Source: CAUPWF01 sp964367905 (GTDB lineage: Bacteria > Bacillota > Clostridia > Lachnospirales > Lachnospiraceae). From it: a stretch of 46,259 nt of DNA. The stretch lies in assembly GCA_964367905.1 (NCBI GenBank), contig CAYIZP010000023.1, forward strand, positions 1 through 46,259, in the 5' to 3' direction. Below are positions 8,341-15,915 of this stretch, piece after piece. How positions within the stretch are numbered: the first letter of the stretch is position 1; the number at the start of each line of letters is the position of its first letter. A program made the translations under genes and the position numbers. Below the pieces are notes generated by a model. It worked only from the letters and a program-made list of their open reading frames with translations. It was not told the DNA's origin and searched no databases.

Positions 8341-8640
8341 AACTTGATTGGTTCTCTCACTATCTAATTTATTATTCTTCTTCCTTCTGTTATAGTTACC
8401 TTATAAGACTGACACACTACAGAACACGTAGAGGTGAGTGGCGGGGCTGTATAGCGGCGACCTCGCATATTTATATGTTGTCGGTCATCTGTTAAGGCAT
8501 CAATGAATGGCGCATACTGTAGCCCGTAAACTTATCTCTTCCAAAGTTGACTCGATTTTGCCAGATGACCAGTCACTGTCAGTTTTATCACTATAAATAT
8601 GAAGGAGGTTATTTTATTGGCTTTTAAAATCTTTCGTAAA
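8341..8640. other. Scrambled non-coding stretch between IS256 remnant and GGDEF fragment
   Basis: No credible ORF is present. Part of it (about 8430-8470, GTGGCGGGGCTGTATAGCGG) is more GC-rich than its surroundings and looks foreign. Near 8600 AAGGAGG precedes a TTG that opens a ~19-codon frame (LAFKIFRKNCCELDNARW), ending just where the GGDEF fragment's frame begins. I read this as junk DNA from past insertions. Confidence 0.4.
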
Positions 8641-8659
8641 AACTGTTGTGAATTAGACA

Positions 8660-9292
8660 ATGCGAGATGGTGAGGTGGCGTGGTATCACTACACCTATGA
8701 AACGATTATAGATAGTGAAAACAATAAAATGCGTATCGTCGGCAAGATGCTTGATATCACCACACGCAAAATCGAAGAAACTGCACTATTAGAAAAATCG
8801 GAGGTGGATACGCTTACTGGAGTTTATAATAGAGCGGCGACAGAGAACTATATTAGAAATCATCTGCTTACTGTGTCAGAGCGTGAAAAGTGTGCCTTAC
8901 TCGTCATCGATATTGACAATTTCAAAGCAGTCAACGACAACCTCGGACATATATGTGGTGATAAGTGCCTAAGAGACATCGGTGAAACGCTGGGGAGTGT
9001 ATTCCGCAGCGGAGATATTGTCGGCAGAATTGGTGGAGATGAGTTCTTTGTTTTCCTAAACGACTGCAAGAATGCTGATTTCATTGAACAAAAAGCAACT
9101 GAAGTGTGCACGGCACTTGTCAAAGAATATGGAAATGACGATGTGCAAGTCCAAGTATCGGCAAGTGTTGGTGTAGCATTCTTCCCAGAGCACGGCACGG
9201 ACTTCCACACGCTGTATGAAAAAGCAGATAAAGCCCTCTATGTGGCAAAAGGCAGCGGTAAAAACAGGTTTGCTATATTTGGGGAGAATTAA
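8660..9292 (+). CDS. N-truncated PAS-GGDEF protein (diguanylate cyclase)
   Basis: The first ~45 residues are the tail of a PAS/PAC domain (GEVAWYHYTYETIID...GKMLDITTRK). They lead into a full GGDEF domain: DTLTGVYNRAATENYI, LLVIDIDNFKAVND, and the intact active-site motif in GRIGGDEFFVFL. GGDEF domains make cyclic di-GMP. The normal N-terminal sensor is absent, the frame opens directly after a stop, and no good RBS precedes the ATG. The catalytic part could still be active if expressed, but it is probably a fragment left by the nearby IS events. Confidence 0.7.
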   Translation: MRDGEVAWYHYTYETIIDSENNKMRIVGKMLDITTRKIEETALLEKSEVDTLTGVYNRAATENYIRNHLLTVSEREKCALLVIDIDNFKAVNDNLGHICGDKCLRDIGETLGSVFRSGDIVGRIGGDEFFVFLNDCKNADFIEQKATEVCTALVKEYGNDDVQVQVSASVGVAFFPEHGTDFHTLYEKADKALYVAKGSGKNRFAIFGEN

Positions 9293-9315
9293 TAATAAAT
9301 AGAGTGTTGCAATTA

Positions 9316-9352
9316 AAAGCCATTACAAGATGAATAGTCATGTAATGGCTTT
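9316..9352. terminator. 12-bp hairpin between GGDEF and HigA-like genes
   Basis: AAAGCCATTACA (9316-9327) pairs perfectly with TGTAATGGCTTT (9341-9352). It lies between convergent genes and probably terminates both, although the T tracts are short. Confidence 0.55.
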
Positions 9353-9368
9353 AAGAGTACCTAGTTAT

Positions 9369-9665
9369 TTATTTGTATTTTGCTGTTTTGGGTACAAATT
9401 CGAGTTTTAACGTCATGTCCATACCCTCTGCTAGTCTTTTTAGTAGAGCGAGAGTAGGGTTTGCATTTCCATTTTCTAATTTACTAATATCAGCCTGATT
9501 GATGCCAGTTTTCTCTGCAAGCTCCTTTTGAGTTATTCTGCTTGCTTTTCGCGCATCAATAATCGCTTGAATAATATTAAATTCCGGCTCAAGTGCTTCG
9601 TATTCTTTTTTAAATTCGGGGTTTTTCATGTGTTTTTCAAGCAGTCTATCAAAATCGTCACGCAT
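9369..9665 (-). CDS. HTH (XRE-family) antitoxin, HigA-like
   Basis: The ~98-residue protein carries a classic Cro/CI helix-turn-helix: SRITQKELAEKTGINQADIS, then KLENGNANPTLALLKRLAEG. The gene lies immediately downstream of a RelE/HigB-like toxin gene, the toxin-first order typical of higBA. A GTG at 9674 overlaps the toxin stop. The ATG at 9665 has GAGAGGAG 8 nt upstream and is preferred. It should neutralise the toxin and repress the shared promoter at 10042-10070. Confidence 0.85.
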   Translation of the reverse strand: MRDDFDRLLEKHMKNPEFKKEYEALEPEFNIIQAIIDARKASRITQKELAEKTGINQADISKLENGNANPTLALLKRLAEGMDMTLKLEFVPKTAKYK

Positions 9666-9670
9666 AATTA

Positions 9671-10021
9671 TCACTCCTCTCTGTTCAAATAGTCATTTCG
9701 ATATTTTTTAGCAAGTTCTATTTCGCTTTTAGGGGTCTTATGCGTCTTTTTGATAAATCCGTTTGTAAATACTATTTTTCTACCGATTACAAAGAAATAT
9801 AATACTCTTGATATATCATTTCCGACTTTAGCCCTAAGTTCAAATATTCCGTCCTCTAAATGTTTTGTATAAGGCTCTCTAAGTTGATTCCCGTTGACTT
9901 TTAATAACTTCATCCCCATAGCTATTTTAGCCTGCATTTTCTCGTTTACAGTGTCTATAAACTCATCTACAGGAATATCTCCGTTGTCTTTAGTATATAA
10001 AATAATTTCAAATTCATTCAT
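9671..10021 (-). CDS. RelE/HigB-like (Gp49-type) toxin
   Basis: The 116-residue protein matches the phage Gp49-like/HigB group of RelE-fold mRNA interferases. It contains LREPYTKHLEDGIFELRAKV, then SRVLYFFVIGRKIVFTNGF, and the basic tail KKTHKTPKSEIELAKKYRND. Such toxins cleave mRNA on ribosomes. AAGGGAG lies 7 nt before the ATG. It forms a two-gene operon with the HTH antitoxin downstream. Confidence 0.85.
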   Translation of the reverse strand: MNEFEIILYTKDNGDIPVDEFIDTVNEKMQAKIAMGMKLLKVNGNQLREPYTKHLEDGIFELRAKVGNDISRVLYFFVIGRKIVFTNGFIKKTHKTPKSEIELAKKYRNDYLNREE

Positions 10022-10041
10022 TTGCTTACTCCCTTACATAT

Positions 10042-10070
10042 ATAATATGGGTTTTATTCCATATTGTCAA
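10042..10070 (-). promoter_or_regulatory. Toxin-antitoxin promoter with embedded operator
   Basis: TTGACA (10065-10070), a 17-nt spacer and TATTAT (10042-10047) form a strong minus-strand promoter. An inverted repeat ATATGG-N8-CCATAT (10045-10064) fills the spacer and part of the -10. This is where a dimeric HTH antitoxin would block RNA polymerase. Confidence 0.75.
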
Positions 10071-10247
10071 GTATTTAAATGAAATATTATTCTGATTCCG
10101 AGGGAAAAAATTCTTGGCATTTTATTAAGCATTGTGCTTTTACAAATGCTTTACCTAAGATTTACAGTTATTTGCTTGTTATTAGATCCTGAAAAATATA
10201 TAGTGTAAATACAAAGAGAATTGAGAATATATAGGGGAGTTGCAAGC

Positions 10248-10793
10248 ATGAGACAGACATTAAATGAAAGTTTTGTTCATAGGAAGAAAATTATAATTAT
10301 AGCAACAGTATTTATTGTAGCAGCCGTTGTTTTTTACGTGTGGTATATCGCAAATCAGGCAAATGCCATAGTAGACATAGGGCAGCAGGAAGTTCCGCTT
10401 TCGTCTTCGGTGCAGATGGTGGTAGATGATGGTGCGATTGAATGGTCGGGAGAGCTACAGTCTCTATCGGCTGAAACGGAAGAAGAATCTATAAAAGTAC
10501 CGTATTACACAGATCTTCGATATAATTCGCAGACGGATATTCTGAAAGTAACATTACCGAATCCACAAGAGAATGATTGTTACATTTCGTATACGTTTAA
10601 GATTGTGGAAGAAGGTGTAGAGCTGGGGGCTACGAATCTAATAGAACCAGGTATGGCGGTGGAGCAAGTAGAGATTGCAAATAGTATAGAAGCAGGCGAA
10701 TATAATCTTGAAATTCGGGTAGCTGCTTATTCGCTCGACGACATGTCACCTTTAAATAATGCAGTGATAAACACAAAGCTTATTGTTTCATAA
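10248..10793 (+). CDS. Membrane-anchored extracellular protein of unknown function
   Basis: The 181-residue protein has one N-terminal transmembrane helix (~16-35, IIIIATVFIVAAVVFYVWYI). A ~145-residue acidic outer domain follows, predicted mostly beta (YISYTFKIVEEGVELG). I do not recognise a family. A TTG at 10221 could extend it, but the ATG at 10248 has AGGGGAG at the right distance. A secreted protein gene follows 91 nt later on the same strand. Both proteins contain a SSVQMV or SAEVQMV-like segment after the signal region, hinting they may work together at the cell surface. Confidence 0.65.
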   Translation: MRQTLNESFVHRKKIIIIATVFIVAAVVFYVWYIANQANAIVDIGQQEVPLSSSVQMVVDDGAIEWSGELQSLSAETEEESIKVPYYTDLRYNSQTDILKVTLPNPQENDCYISYTFKIVEEGVELGATNLIEPGMAVEQVEIANSIEAGEYNLEIRVAAYSLDDMSPLNNAVINTKLIVS

Positions 10794-10884
10794 TGAAGAA
10801 TTAGAGGTAGACACATGACTAAATTACACAGCAGTAGAACTGCTTGATGTAATAAAAAAGTAAAATATTAGGAGGAAGATCAGA

Positions 10885-11442
10885 ATGAAAAAAGCATTAT
10901 TAACAGCATTAATCGCAGTAGCAGTAGTAGGAACATCGGTACCAGTTTCAGCAGCAAATGTAGGTGGAGACACAATGACAACAAGTGCGAGTGCAGAGGT
11001 ACAAATGGTAATTGAGAATCCAGCACCAGTATTTACAGTAGATATCCCTGCAGATGTTCATGTGGATGCAGATGGTATGGCAGAGTTTGCATTTAGTATG
11101 AAGTTAGAAGAAGTAGACCTTATCCCAGATGGTCAGAAAATCAACATTTCACTTGACGGAGCAGGATATGGGGATGTGACGAACACATTGGCACTAGTAA
11201 ATGAAGAGAATGTAGAAGCAGCATACGAGATTTATAGCAGTAGCTTTGGAAGTAAAGCAGGAGATCCATATGCAATCGGTGATGTTTTGGCCGCATTCAA
11301 GTACGATGGAACTTATACAGACTATAATGAGGATGGAGTAACCGATATTAACAGATTCCTATTTATCGATGATTTTGAGAATTTAGGTGATGGTGTTTAT
11401 AACGGATTCCTAACATTTGGCATCTCATTAACAGAGGCATAA
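10885..11442 (+). CDS. Secreted protein with calcium-loop-like segment, unknown function
   Basis: The 185-residue protein has a clear signal peptide (MKKALLTALIAVAVVGTS, cleavage after VSA). The mature part is acidic and probably beta-rich. A segment DYNEDGVTDINRF resembles an EF-hand or dockerin-type calcium loop. AGGAGG lies upstream of the ATG. Codon choice is strongly biased to GCA/GTA in the signal region, suggesting good expression. It is followed by a very strong palindromic terminator. It may be a surface or matrix protein; no enzyme motif was found. Confidence 0.75.
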   Translation: MKKALLTALIAVAVVGTSVPVSAANVGGDTMTTSASAEVQMVIENPAPVFTVDIPADVHVDADGMAEFAFSMKLEEVDLIPDGQKINISLDGAGYGDVTNTLALVNEENVEAAYEIYSSSFGSKAGDPYAIGDVLAAFKYDGTYTDYNEDGVTDINRFLFIDDFENLGDGVYNGFLTFGISLTEA

Positions 11443-11460
11443 TAGAGAGTTTAGAAAAAG

Positions 11461-11512
11461 AAATAAGAGAAGGCAGCTATTAAGTATACTTAATAGCTGC
11501 CTTCTCTTATTT
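11461..11512. terminator. Perfect 52-bp palindrome, strong terminator
   Basis: The 26-nt arm 11461-11486 is exactly complementary to 11487-11512 with no loop bases. The arm includes GAGAAGGCAGCTATTAAG. It lies 18 nt after the secreted-protein stop and is followed by TTTTGAATTTTT-like sequence. It is probably a Rho-independent terminator usable in both directions. A perfect palindrome this long is unusual. Confidence 0.75.
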
Positions 11513-11553
11513 TGAATTTTTATAAACTTGCTAACTTGTACTAGCTATTGAGT

Positions 11554-11581
11554 TTGCGACTTGGTACAATAGGATTATAAT
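11554..11581 (+). promoter_or_regulatory. Promoter for the three-repeat lipoprotein
   Basis: TTGCGA (11554-11559), a 16-nt spacer and TATAAT (11576-11581) lie ~60 nt before the lipoprotein ATG at 11641. Confidence 0.5.
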
Positions 11582-11640
11582 AAAGTGAAATGATAGCAAA
11601 ACAAATTTAATTGACCGATTATGGTGGAACGGAGGGTACT

Positions 11641-12615
11641 ATGAAACACAAAAAAACATTTGTTACAACATGGATACTAATTATTCTAAGCATTTTTCTT
11701 GCAATGACGATTTCTTCTTGTGGCGAAGCTCCAGTTGAAGACAGCAATACGGAGGAGGAGACTCAAGTCGAGGATTACTCCGAAGAGCTCATCCATGGAT
11801 ACTGGCTAAATGAAGATGGCGTGCTATACCTTCATTTTGAGGAAGATGGTGATTTTACTTACAATGAGAGAGAGGTCTATGTGGAAGGGTGGTTTGACTT
11901 AGATGATAAATATCTAATCTTAGGCTTCAATGATGGTTCAAGCTATACAGGTGAGTATAATAGTGAAGAAGATACCATGGCTTTCTTGGGTCTTAGCGGG
12001 ACATTTTATCGTGCTACGGAAGATATGCTACCAGAACAAGTTGATCAGCAAGAGGAGAGCGAATACGATGAAGATTATCAATACGCTTTCGACACTGGAA
12101 TGGTGGGTGTATGGGAGAATGGAAATGACGTTGTGGTTGAGTTTGATGAATATGGTGGCTATGTGATAGACACCCCGGTTTCTTCTCAATATGGCACATA
12201 TATGATAGATGACACATTATTGACAATGTACGATTATACTGGAAGTGATATAGATGCAGAATACGACCCTTCTGACGACACATTCAAGTTAGAGGAATTT
12301 GGCTGGTTTTATAGGACCGTAGGTGACGATTCATATGATAGCAACAGTGAAGTTGGTGCCGAGGTAGCTATTGTGGGAACATGGGAATCCCTCGTTTCGG
12401 ATAGTATGGTCACATTTTACGAAGATGGCAGTTTTGATTTCCAATACAGTGAAGGAGATTCTGTAACAGGGACTTTTATGTATTATTTTTCAGATGACAG
12501 CTTTATGCTAGAAGCAGATAAAAATGGATATGATTTTTCTGGTGGATATTATGATCCAAGTGACGATACGGTGTACTTAGACGGATGGGAATGGTTTGTA
12601 CGATTAGAAGAGTGA
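11641..12615 (+). CDS. Lipoprotein with three tandem lipocalin-like repeats
   Basis: The 324-residue precursor has a lipobox ending at Cys27 (AMTISSC). After an acidic linker come three related ~75-residue units, at ~50-125, 154-227 and 243-321. Each starts with a GxW core (HGYWLNEDG, VGVWENGND, VGTWESLVS), continues with EDG-type turns, and ends D(D/E)T...(W/Y)FxR. The pattern resembles small beta-barrel repeats of DUF5640/lipocalin-like type that sit outside the membrane. GGAGGG precedes the ATG at 11641; an in-frame TTG-type start at 11611 is less likely. Function is unknown. Confidence 0.75.
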   Translation: MKHKKTFVTTWILIILSIFLAMTISSCGEAPVEDSNTEEETQVEDYSEELIHGYWLNEDGVLYLHFEEDGDFTYNEREVYVEGWFDLDDKYLILGFNDGSSYTGEYNSEEDTMAFLGLSGTFYRATEDMLPEQVDQQEESEYDEDYQYAFDTGMVGVWENGNDVVVEFDEYGGYVIDTPVSSQYGTYMIDDTLLTMYDYTGSDIDAEYDPSDDTFKLEEFGWFYRTVGDDSYDSNSEVGAEVAIVGTWESLVSDSMVTFYEDGSFDFQYSEGDSVTGTFMYYFSDDSFMLEADKNGYDFSGGYYDPSDDTVYLDGWEWFVRLEE

Positions 12616-12626
12616 GGAAATTTTTC

Positions 12627-12655
12627 TTGAGGAAAATAGAGCGGTTTGCTATAAT
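12627..12655 (+). promoter_or_regulatory. Promoter for the 12689 lipoprotein
   Basis: TTGAGG (12627-12632), a 17-nt spacer and a perfect TATAAT (12650-12655) lie shortly before the gene. Confidence 0.65.
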
Positions 12656-12688
12656 TCATTGGAAAAGAAATAACCAAAGGAGAGATGT

Positions 12689-13264
12689 ATGATACAATCA
12701 AATAAGAAAAGAATTTATATTCTGCTGATTGCAATGCTAACGATGTTTTCATTTTCTGCATGTGCAGCTGGGGAAGAAGCAAGTGGAGAGGCTGAAACTC
12801 AGCAAGAGAGTTCAGAGCAAGGCGAAGCTGCACAAGAAGAAGCTACGGATTCACAAGAAACGGAAGAAGCAGAGGCTAGTGGAGAGACATCAGAGTATCT
12901 AGCTTTAATTGAAGAAGTAGCGGCGCGTCCAGGGGTTACAGTGTTCGCAGCTAGTGTCTCGGCTATGGATTTTAGAGATGATGTTTATACAACACAACTT
13001 ACCTTGTATGAGGAAGATGAGACGAAAACAGATACCTCGGAAAGATTTACGTTTCTGCCAGAAAGTCGCGAAGGGTATACCCTGACCACGGAGCAAGCGG
13101 AGGACGTGATTATTTTGGTGGATGCGACAAATGGATATAAGCAGATAGCAATGGAAGAATATTATGCAAATCTTGCCAAGAATGGGTATTATAATATTTT
13201 CAGATATTATATGCAGGATGGGGAATTGGTAATGATGGCGGAAGTGAATTTTATGAATCCATAA
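12689..13264 (+). CDS. Small lipoprotein of unknown function
   Basis: The 191-residue precursor has a lipobox at Cys25 (FSFSAC). A ~45-residue Glu/Gln/Ser/Ala-rich linker follows, typical of a spacer that lifts a domain off the membrane, and then a ~120-residue globular domain (EYLALIEEVAARPGVTVFAA ... YTTQLTLYEED). No catalytic motif is recognised. AAAGGAGAG lies upstream of the ATG. It has its own promoter and terminator. Confidence 0.75.
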   Translation: MIQSNKKRIYILLIAMLTMFSFSACAAGEEASGEAETQQESSEQGEAAQEEATDSQETEEAEASGETSEYLALIEEVAARPGVTVFAASVSAMDFRDDVYTTQLTLYEEDETKTDTSERFTFLPESREGYTLTTEQAEDVIILVDATNGYKQIAMEEYYANLAKNGYYNIFRYYMQDGELVMMAEVNFMNP

Positions 13265-13283
13265 ATTGAAAAATGATAAGAAG

Positions 13284-13314
13284 GATGTTGCACGATGTGT
13301 GTAGCATCTTTTTT
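13284..13314 (+). terminator. Rho-independent terminator
   Basis: GATGTTGCAC (13284-13293) pairs with GTGTAGCATC (13299-13308) with two G-U pairs, followed by six T. It ends the 12689 gene. Confidence 0.8.
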
Positions 13315-13320
13315 CTGCAC

Positions 13321-13364
13321 AACATGCAATACGTGTTGCAATAACACGTATTGCATGTTATTAT
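13321..13364 (+). promoter_or_regulatory. hicAB promoter within a 17-bp-arm palindromic operator
   Basis: Arm AACATGCAATACGTGTT (13321-13337) is exactly inverted at 13343-13359 around GCAAT. A promoter TTGCAA (13336-13341), 17-nt spacer and TATTAT (13359-13364) overlaps it. A protein bound to the palindrome would occlude the -35 and spacer. This fits autorepression by HicB or the HicAB complex. Confidence 0.75.
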
Positions 13365-13388
13365 ATTCTAGCAAGGAGGTATAACACT

Positions 13389-13577
13389 ATGCCTAAGAAA
13401 CCGTTAGAGATGGAACGAATTGTCCTTGCTGATGGATGGCTACTTAAAAACCAAGTTGGTTCACATAGGCAATATATTCATCCAGAAAAATCGGGAAAGG
13501 TAACAATACCATTTCATGGTAAAGATTTGCCAAAAGGTACCGAAATATCCATCTTAAAACAAGCAGGATTAAGGTAA
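13389..13577 (+). CDS. hicA: HicA mRNA-interferase toxin
   Basis: The 62-residue protein is a full-length HicA. It shows the double-stranded-RNA-binding-like fold with the catalytic His region GSHRQYIHP, then KVTIPFHGKDLPKGTEISIL. HicA cleaves mRNA during stress when HicB is lost. AGGAGGT lies 8 nt from the ATG. A 9-bp hairpin (13562-13584) spans its last codons and stop, between hicA and hicB. It may set their relative expression. Confidence 0.93.
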   Translation: MPKKPLEMERIVLADGWLLKNQVGSHRQYIHPEKSGKVTIPFHGKDLPKGTEISILKQAGLR

Positions 13578-13584
13578 TCCTGCT
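13562..13584. other. Hairpin spanning the hicA stop codon
   Basis: AGCAGGATT (13562-13570) pairs exactly with AATCCTGCT (13576-13584), and the hicA stop lies in the loop/right arm. There is no T tract, so mRNA processing or translational tuning is more likely than termination. Confidence 0.5.
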
Positions 13585-13604
13585 TCTGAAAAAGGAGATG
13601 TATT

Positions 13605-14024
13605 ATGTTATCTATGTATCCAGCGTGTTTTTATAAAGAAGAAAATTTATATTCGGTTGTATTTCCAGATCTGAATTGGCTTTCTACTTGTGGAGAATCT
13701 ATTGAACAAGCAATGAATGAAGCCGTAGATTGTCTTGCGGGTTATCTATATACTTTAAAAAGAGAAAATAAGGAAATTCCACAACCGACCGCGATTTCAG
13801 ATATTAAAATAGAAGAAATTGCGTATGATTTACAAGTTTCATTAGATGGTGCATTTATCAATATTGTAACAGTTGATGTTATTGAATATGCAAAAGTACA
13901 TTTTGATAAATCTGTCAAAAAAACGTTGACTATACCAGCATGGTTGAATTATGCTGCATTAGATAAAAATATAAATTTTTCTAAGGTATTACAAGAGGCG
14001 CTATTAGAAAAAATACAAGAATAA
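13605..14024 (+). CDS. hicB: HicB antitoxin
   Basis: The 139-residue protein has the N-terminal partially degraded RNase-H-like HicB fold (YPACFYKEENLYSVVFPDL, CGESIEQAMNEAVDCLAGYL). Its C-terminal DNA-binding tail (KKTLTIPAWLNYAALDKNIN) has the ribbon-helix-helix character of HicB proteins. It binds HicA and should repress the palindromic promoter upstream. AAGGAG precedes the ATG. Its stop lies one base from that of the convergent asparaginase gene. Confidence 0.92.
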   Translation: MLSMYPACFYKEENLYSVVFPDLNWLSTCGESIEQAMNEAVDCLAGYLYTLKRENKEIPQPTAISDIKIEEIAYDLQVSLDGAFINIVTVDVIEYAKVHFDKSVKKTLTIPAWLNYAALDKNINFSKVLQEALLEKIQE

Positions 14025-14025
14025 G

Positions 14026-15024
14026 CTAATCGATTGCAATCTCACCGGCATAATTTCTCTCAAACATCTCTTTGATTCTCTTCACTTCGTTTGTTTGTCC
14101 AAGTGTCCACATTAATTTCGTAACAATAGCCTCTGTTGCCATATCACCAGCTGGAATAACGCCTGTAGAGAGTAGCTTCTTGCCGACTTCATAGATGGAG
14201 AGGTTGCTTGCTTCATAGAGACATTGGCTACAAATAACGACTACGATTCCACGATTAATTAAGCGTTCAATAGATTGCAAGAGGTCGCGGCGGATGTAAT
14301 GCATGCCACCAGCACCGAAGGTTTCAATGACGATTCCACGGTAGTTGAGATTAGTGATGGCATCAAATATCAACGGGTTGGTGCCGGGGATTAATTTTAA
14401 TAGGAAGACATCGTTGCAGATGTTGTCTTGTAAAATAAAGTCAGTATTAGCATCTTTTGGTGAAGAATAAGGATAGACTTCTAGCCCATCGGCGAATACT
14501 TCTCCTCGATAAGGAGCATTGATACTTTCAAATGCATGGAAGCCTTTTGTGCGAACTTTGACGGCACGTGTTCCACAGATGAGCTTGTTGTTAAACGCAA
14601 TTGTCACACCTGCGACATGTTTCGCGATTGCTTCGAATGCGGTTGCTAGATTGGAGGTGGCATCGCTATAGGTTGTTCCAGCAGGTGTCTGGGAGCCTGT
14701 AAATACAATCGGTTTATTTATACCCTGTAGCATGTAGCTAATCATGGAAGCGGTATATGCCATGGTGTCGGTTCCATGAAGAACGATGATTCCTTCGTAT
14801 ATTGGCAGATTCTCATACAAAGTGCGTGCTATGGTCAGCCATTCTTCGGATTGGATGTTGGAGCTGTCGAGATTCATAATATTTTCAAACGTAATATCAA
14901 AATGAGGTTGGAATAATTCTAGCTCGCGCGCAATTTCGGATGAAAATTCATTAGGGGTGAGCCCGTTATCAGTTGTGGTGGAGGCGATGGTTCCGCCTGT
15001 TCCTAGTACGAGTACTTGATTCAT
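14026..15024 (-). CDS. L-asparaginase (type I/II asparaginase family)
   Basis: The 332-residue protein hydrolyses L-asparagine to aspartate and ammonia. Both catalytic threonine motifs are present: LGTGGTIAST near the N-terminus and VLHGTDTMAYTASM. The third-region lysine motif is also seen (GTRAVKVRTKGF). The absence of a signal peptide and the length fit the cytoplasmic form. The frame can be extended to 15069, but ATG at 15024 begins the family core (MNQVLVLGTGG) and has AAAGGAC upstream. Confidence 0.93.
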   Translation of the reverse strand: MNQVLVLGTGGTIASTTTDNGLTPNEFSSEIARELELFQPHFDITFENIMNLDSSNIQSEEWLTIARTLYENLPIYEGIIVLHGTDTMAYTASMISYMLQGINKPIVFTGSQTPAGTTYSDATSNLATAFEAIAKHVAGVTIAFNNKLICGTRAVKVRTKGFHAFESINAPYRGEVFADGLEVYPYSSPKDANTDFILQDNICNDVFLLKLIPGTNPLIFDAITNLNYRGIVIETFGAGGMHYIRRDLLQSIERLINRGIVVVICSQCLYEASNLSIYEVGKKLLSTGVIPAGDMATEAIVTKLMWTLGQTNEVKRIKEMFERNYAGEIAID

Positions 15025-15177
15025 ATTTAAATGTCCTTTCACTTTATATTGAATGGTATAAACAATCATGTGGCATTTTATGTAGTAAATTAATAATTTT
15101 TTTCCTACGTATTATTTTATAATCGTATGCATAGAAAATCAAGCTGAATAGAGAACTAGAAGCCAAAGGATATAATT

Positions 15178-15209
15178 CTAATTAAATTTTAATAAATATG
15201 TGGTAAAAT
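15178..15209 (+). promoter_or_regulatory. Response-regulator-type promoter: two 11-bp-spaced repeats before -10
   Basis: CTAAT (15178) and TTAAT (15189) are spaced 11 bp. The second lies 15 bp before a TAAAAT -10 (15204-15209), and there is no good -35. The same arrangement precedes the PepSY lipoprotein gene (17356-17387), with 13 of the first 16 positions identical. This suggests both are activated by the adjacent response regulator. Confidence 0.6.
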
Positions 15210-15240
15210 AGGGCTAAAACCAGTGAAAGGAAGGATGTTT

Positions 15241-15915
15241 ATGAGAATTTTGCTAGCAGAGGATGAGAGAGATATGAATAAAATCATCACAAAAAAATTA
15301 ACATCTGAAGGATATGCGGTTGATAGTTGTTTTGATGGAGAAGAAGCGATTGATTATATTGCCGCTGTTGATTATGATGCAGTAATACTTGATATCATGA
15401 TGCCGAAACGGGATGGATATGAAGTGATTAGAGCAATGAGGTCAAAATGTATAGAAACACCCGTGATTTTCCTGACAGCAAGAGATGCCATATCGGACAG
15501 GGTCAAAGGGCTTGATTTGGGTGCAAATGATTATCTTGTGAAGCCATTCTCTTTTGATGAGTTAATGGCGCGAATTCGGGTTATGACAAGAATGAAATCA
15601 GGTAATAGTACAAATGTATTAACACTCTCGAATCTATCTATAGACATTAGCGCCCATATTGTAAAACGAGGGGACACAATAATTAATCTATCGGCAAAAG
15701 AATATGCAATTCTAAAATATATGATGTACAATGTCGGAATTGTACTTTCAAGGGAGAAGATTGAGAATCATATTTGGAACTATGACTATGAAGGTGGTAC
15801 AAATGTAGTAGATGTATATATCACGTATCTTCGCAAGAAAATAGACAGCGGCTATGATAGCAAACTCATTCATACAGTAAGGGGCAGCGGTTATGTGCTT
15901 CGGGAGTTAGTGTGA
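15241..15915 (+). CDS. OmpR/PhoB-family response regulator
   Basis: The 224-residue protein has a receiver domain with acidic pocket ED8 region, phosphoacceptor Asp51 (VILDIMMPKRDG), Thr in FLTARD and Lys in YLVKPF. A winged-helix DNA-binding domain follows (EYAILKYMMYN ... VDVYITYLRKKI ... TVRGSGYVLRE). ATG 15241 follows AAAGGAAGG; a GTG at 15223 is less likely. It is cotranscribed with the kinase gene 73 nt downstream. Confidence 0.95.
   Translation: MRILLAEDERDMNKIITKKLTSEGYAVDSCFDGEEAIDYIAAVDYDAVILDIMMPKRDGYEVIRAMRSKCIETPVIFLTARDAISDRVKGLDLGANDYLVKPFSFDELMARIRVMTRMKSGNSTNVLTLSNLSIDISAHIVKRGDTIINLSAKEYAILKYMMYNVGIVLSREKIENHIWNYDYEGGTNVVDVYITYLRKKIDSGYDSKLIHTVRGSGYVLRELV

Noticed and set aside
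8283..8495. 70-codon plus-strand frame after the IS256 remnant
   Set aside because: It starts inside transposase remnant read in another frame and has no RBS or recognisable protein features.
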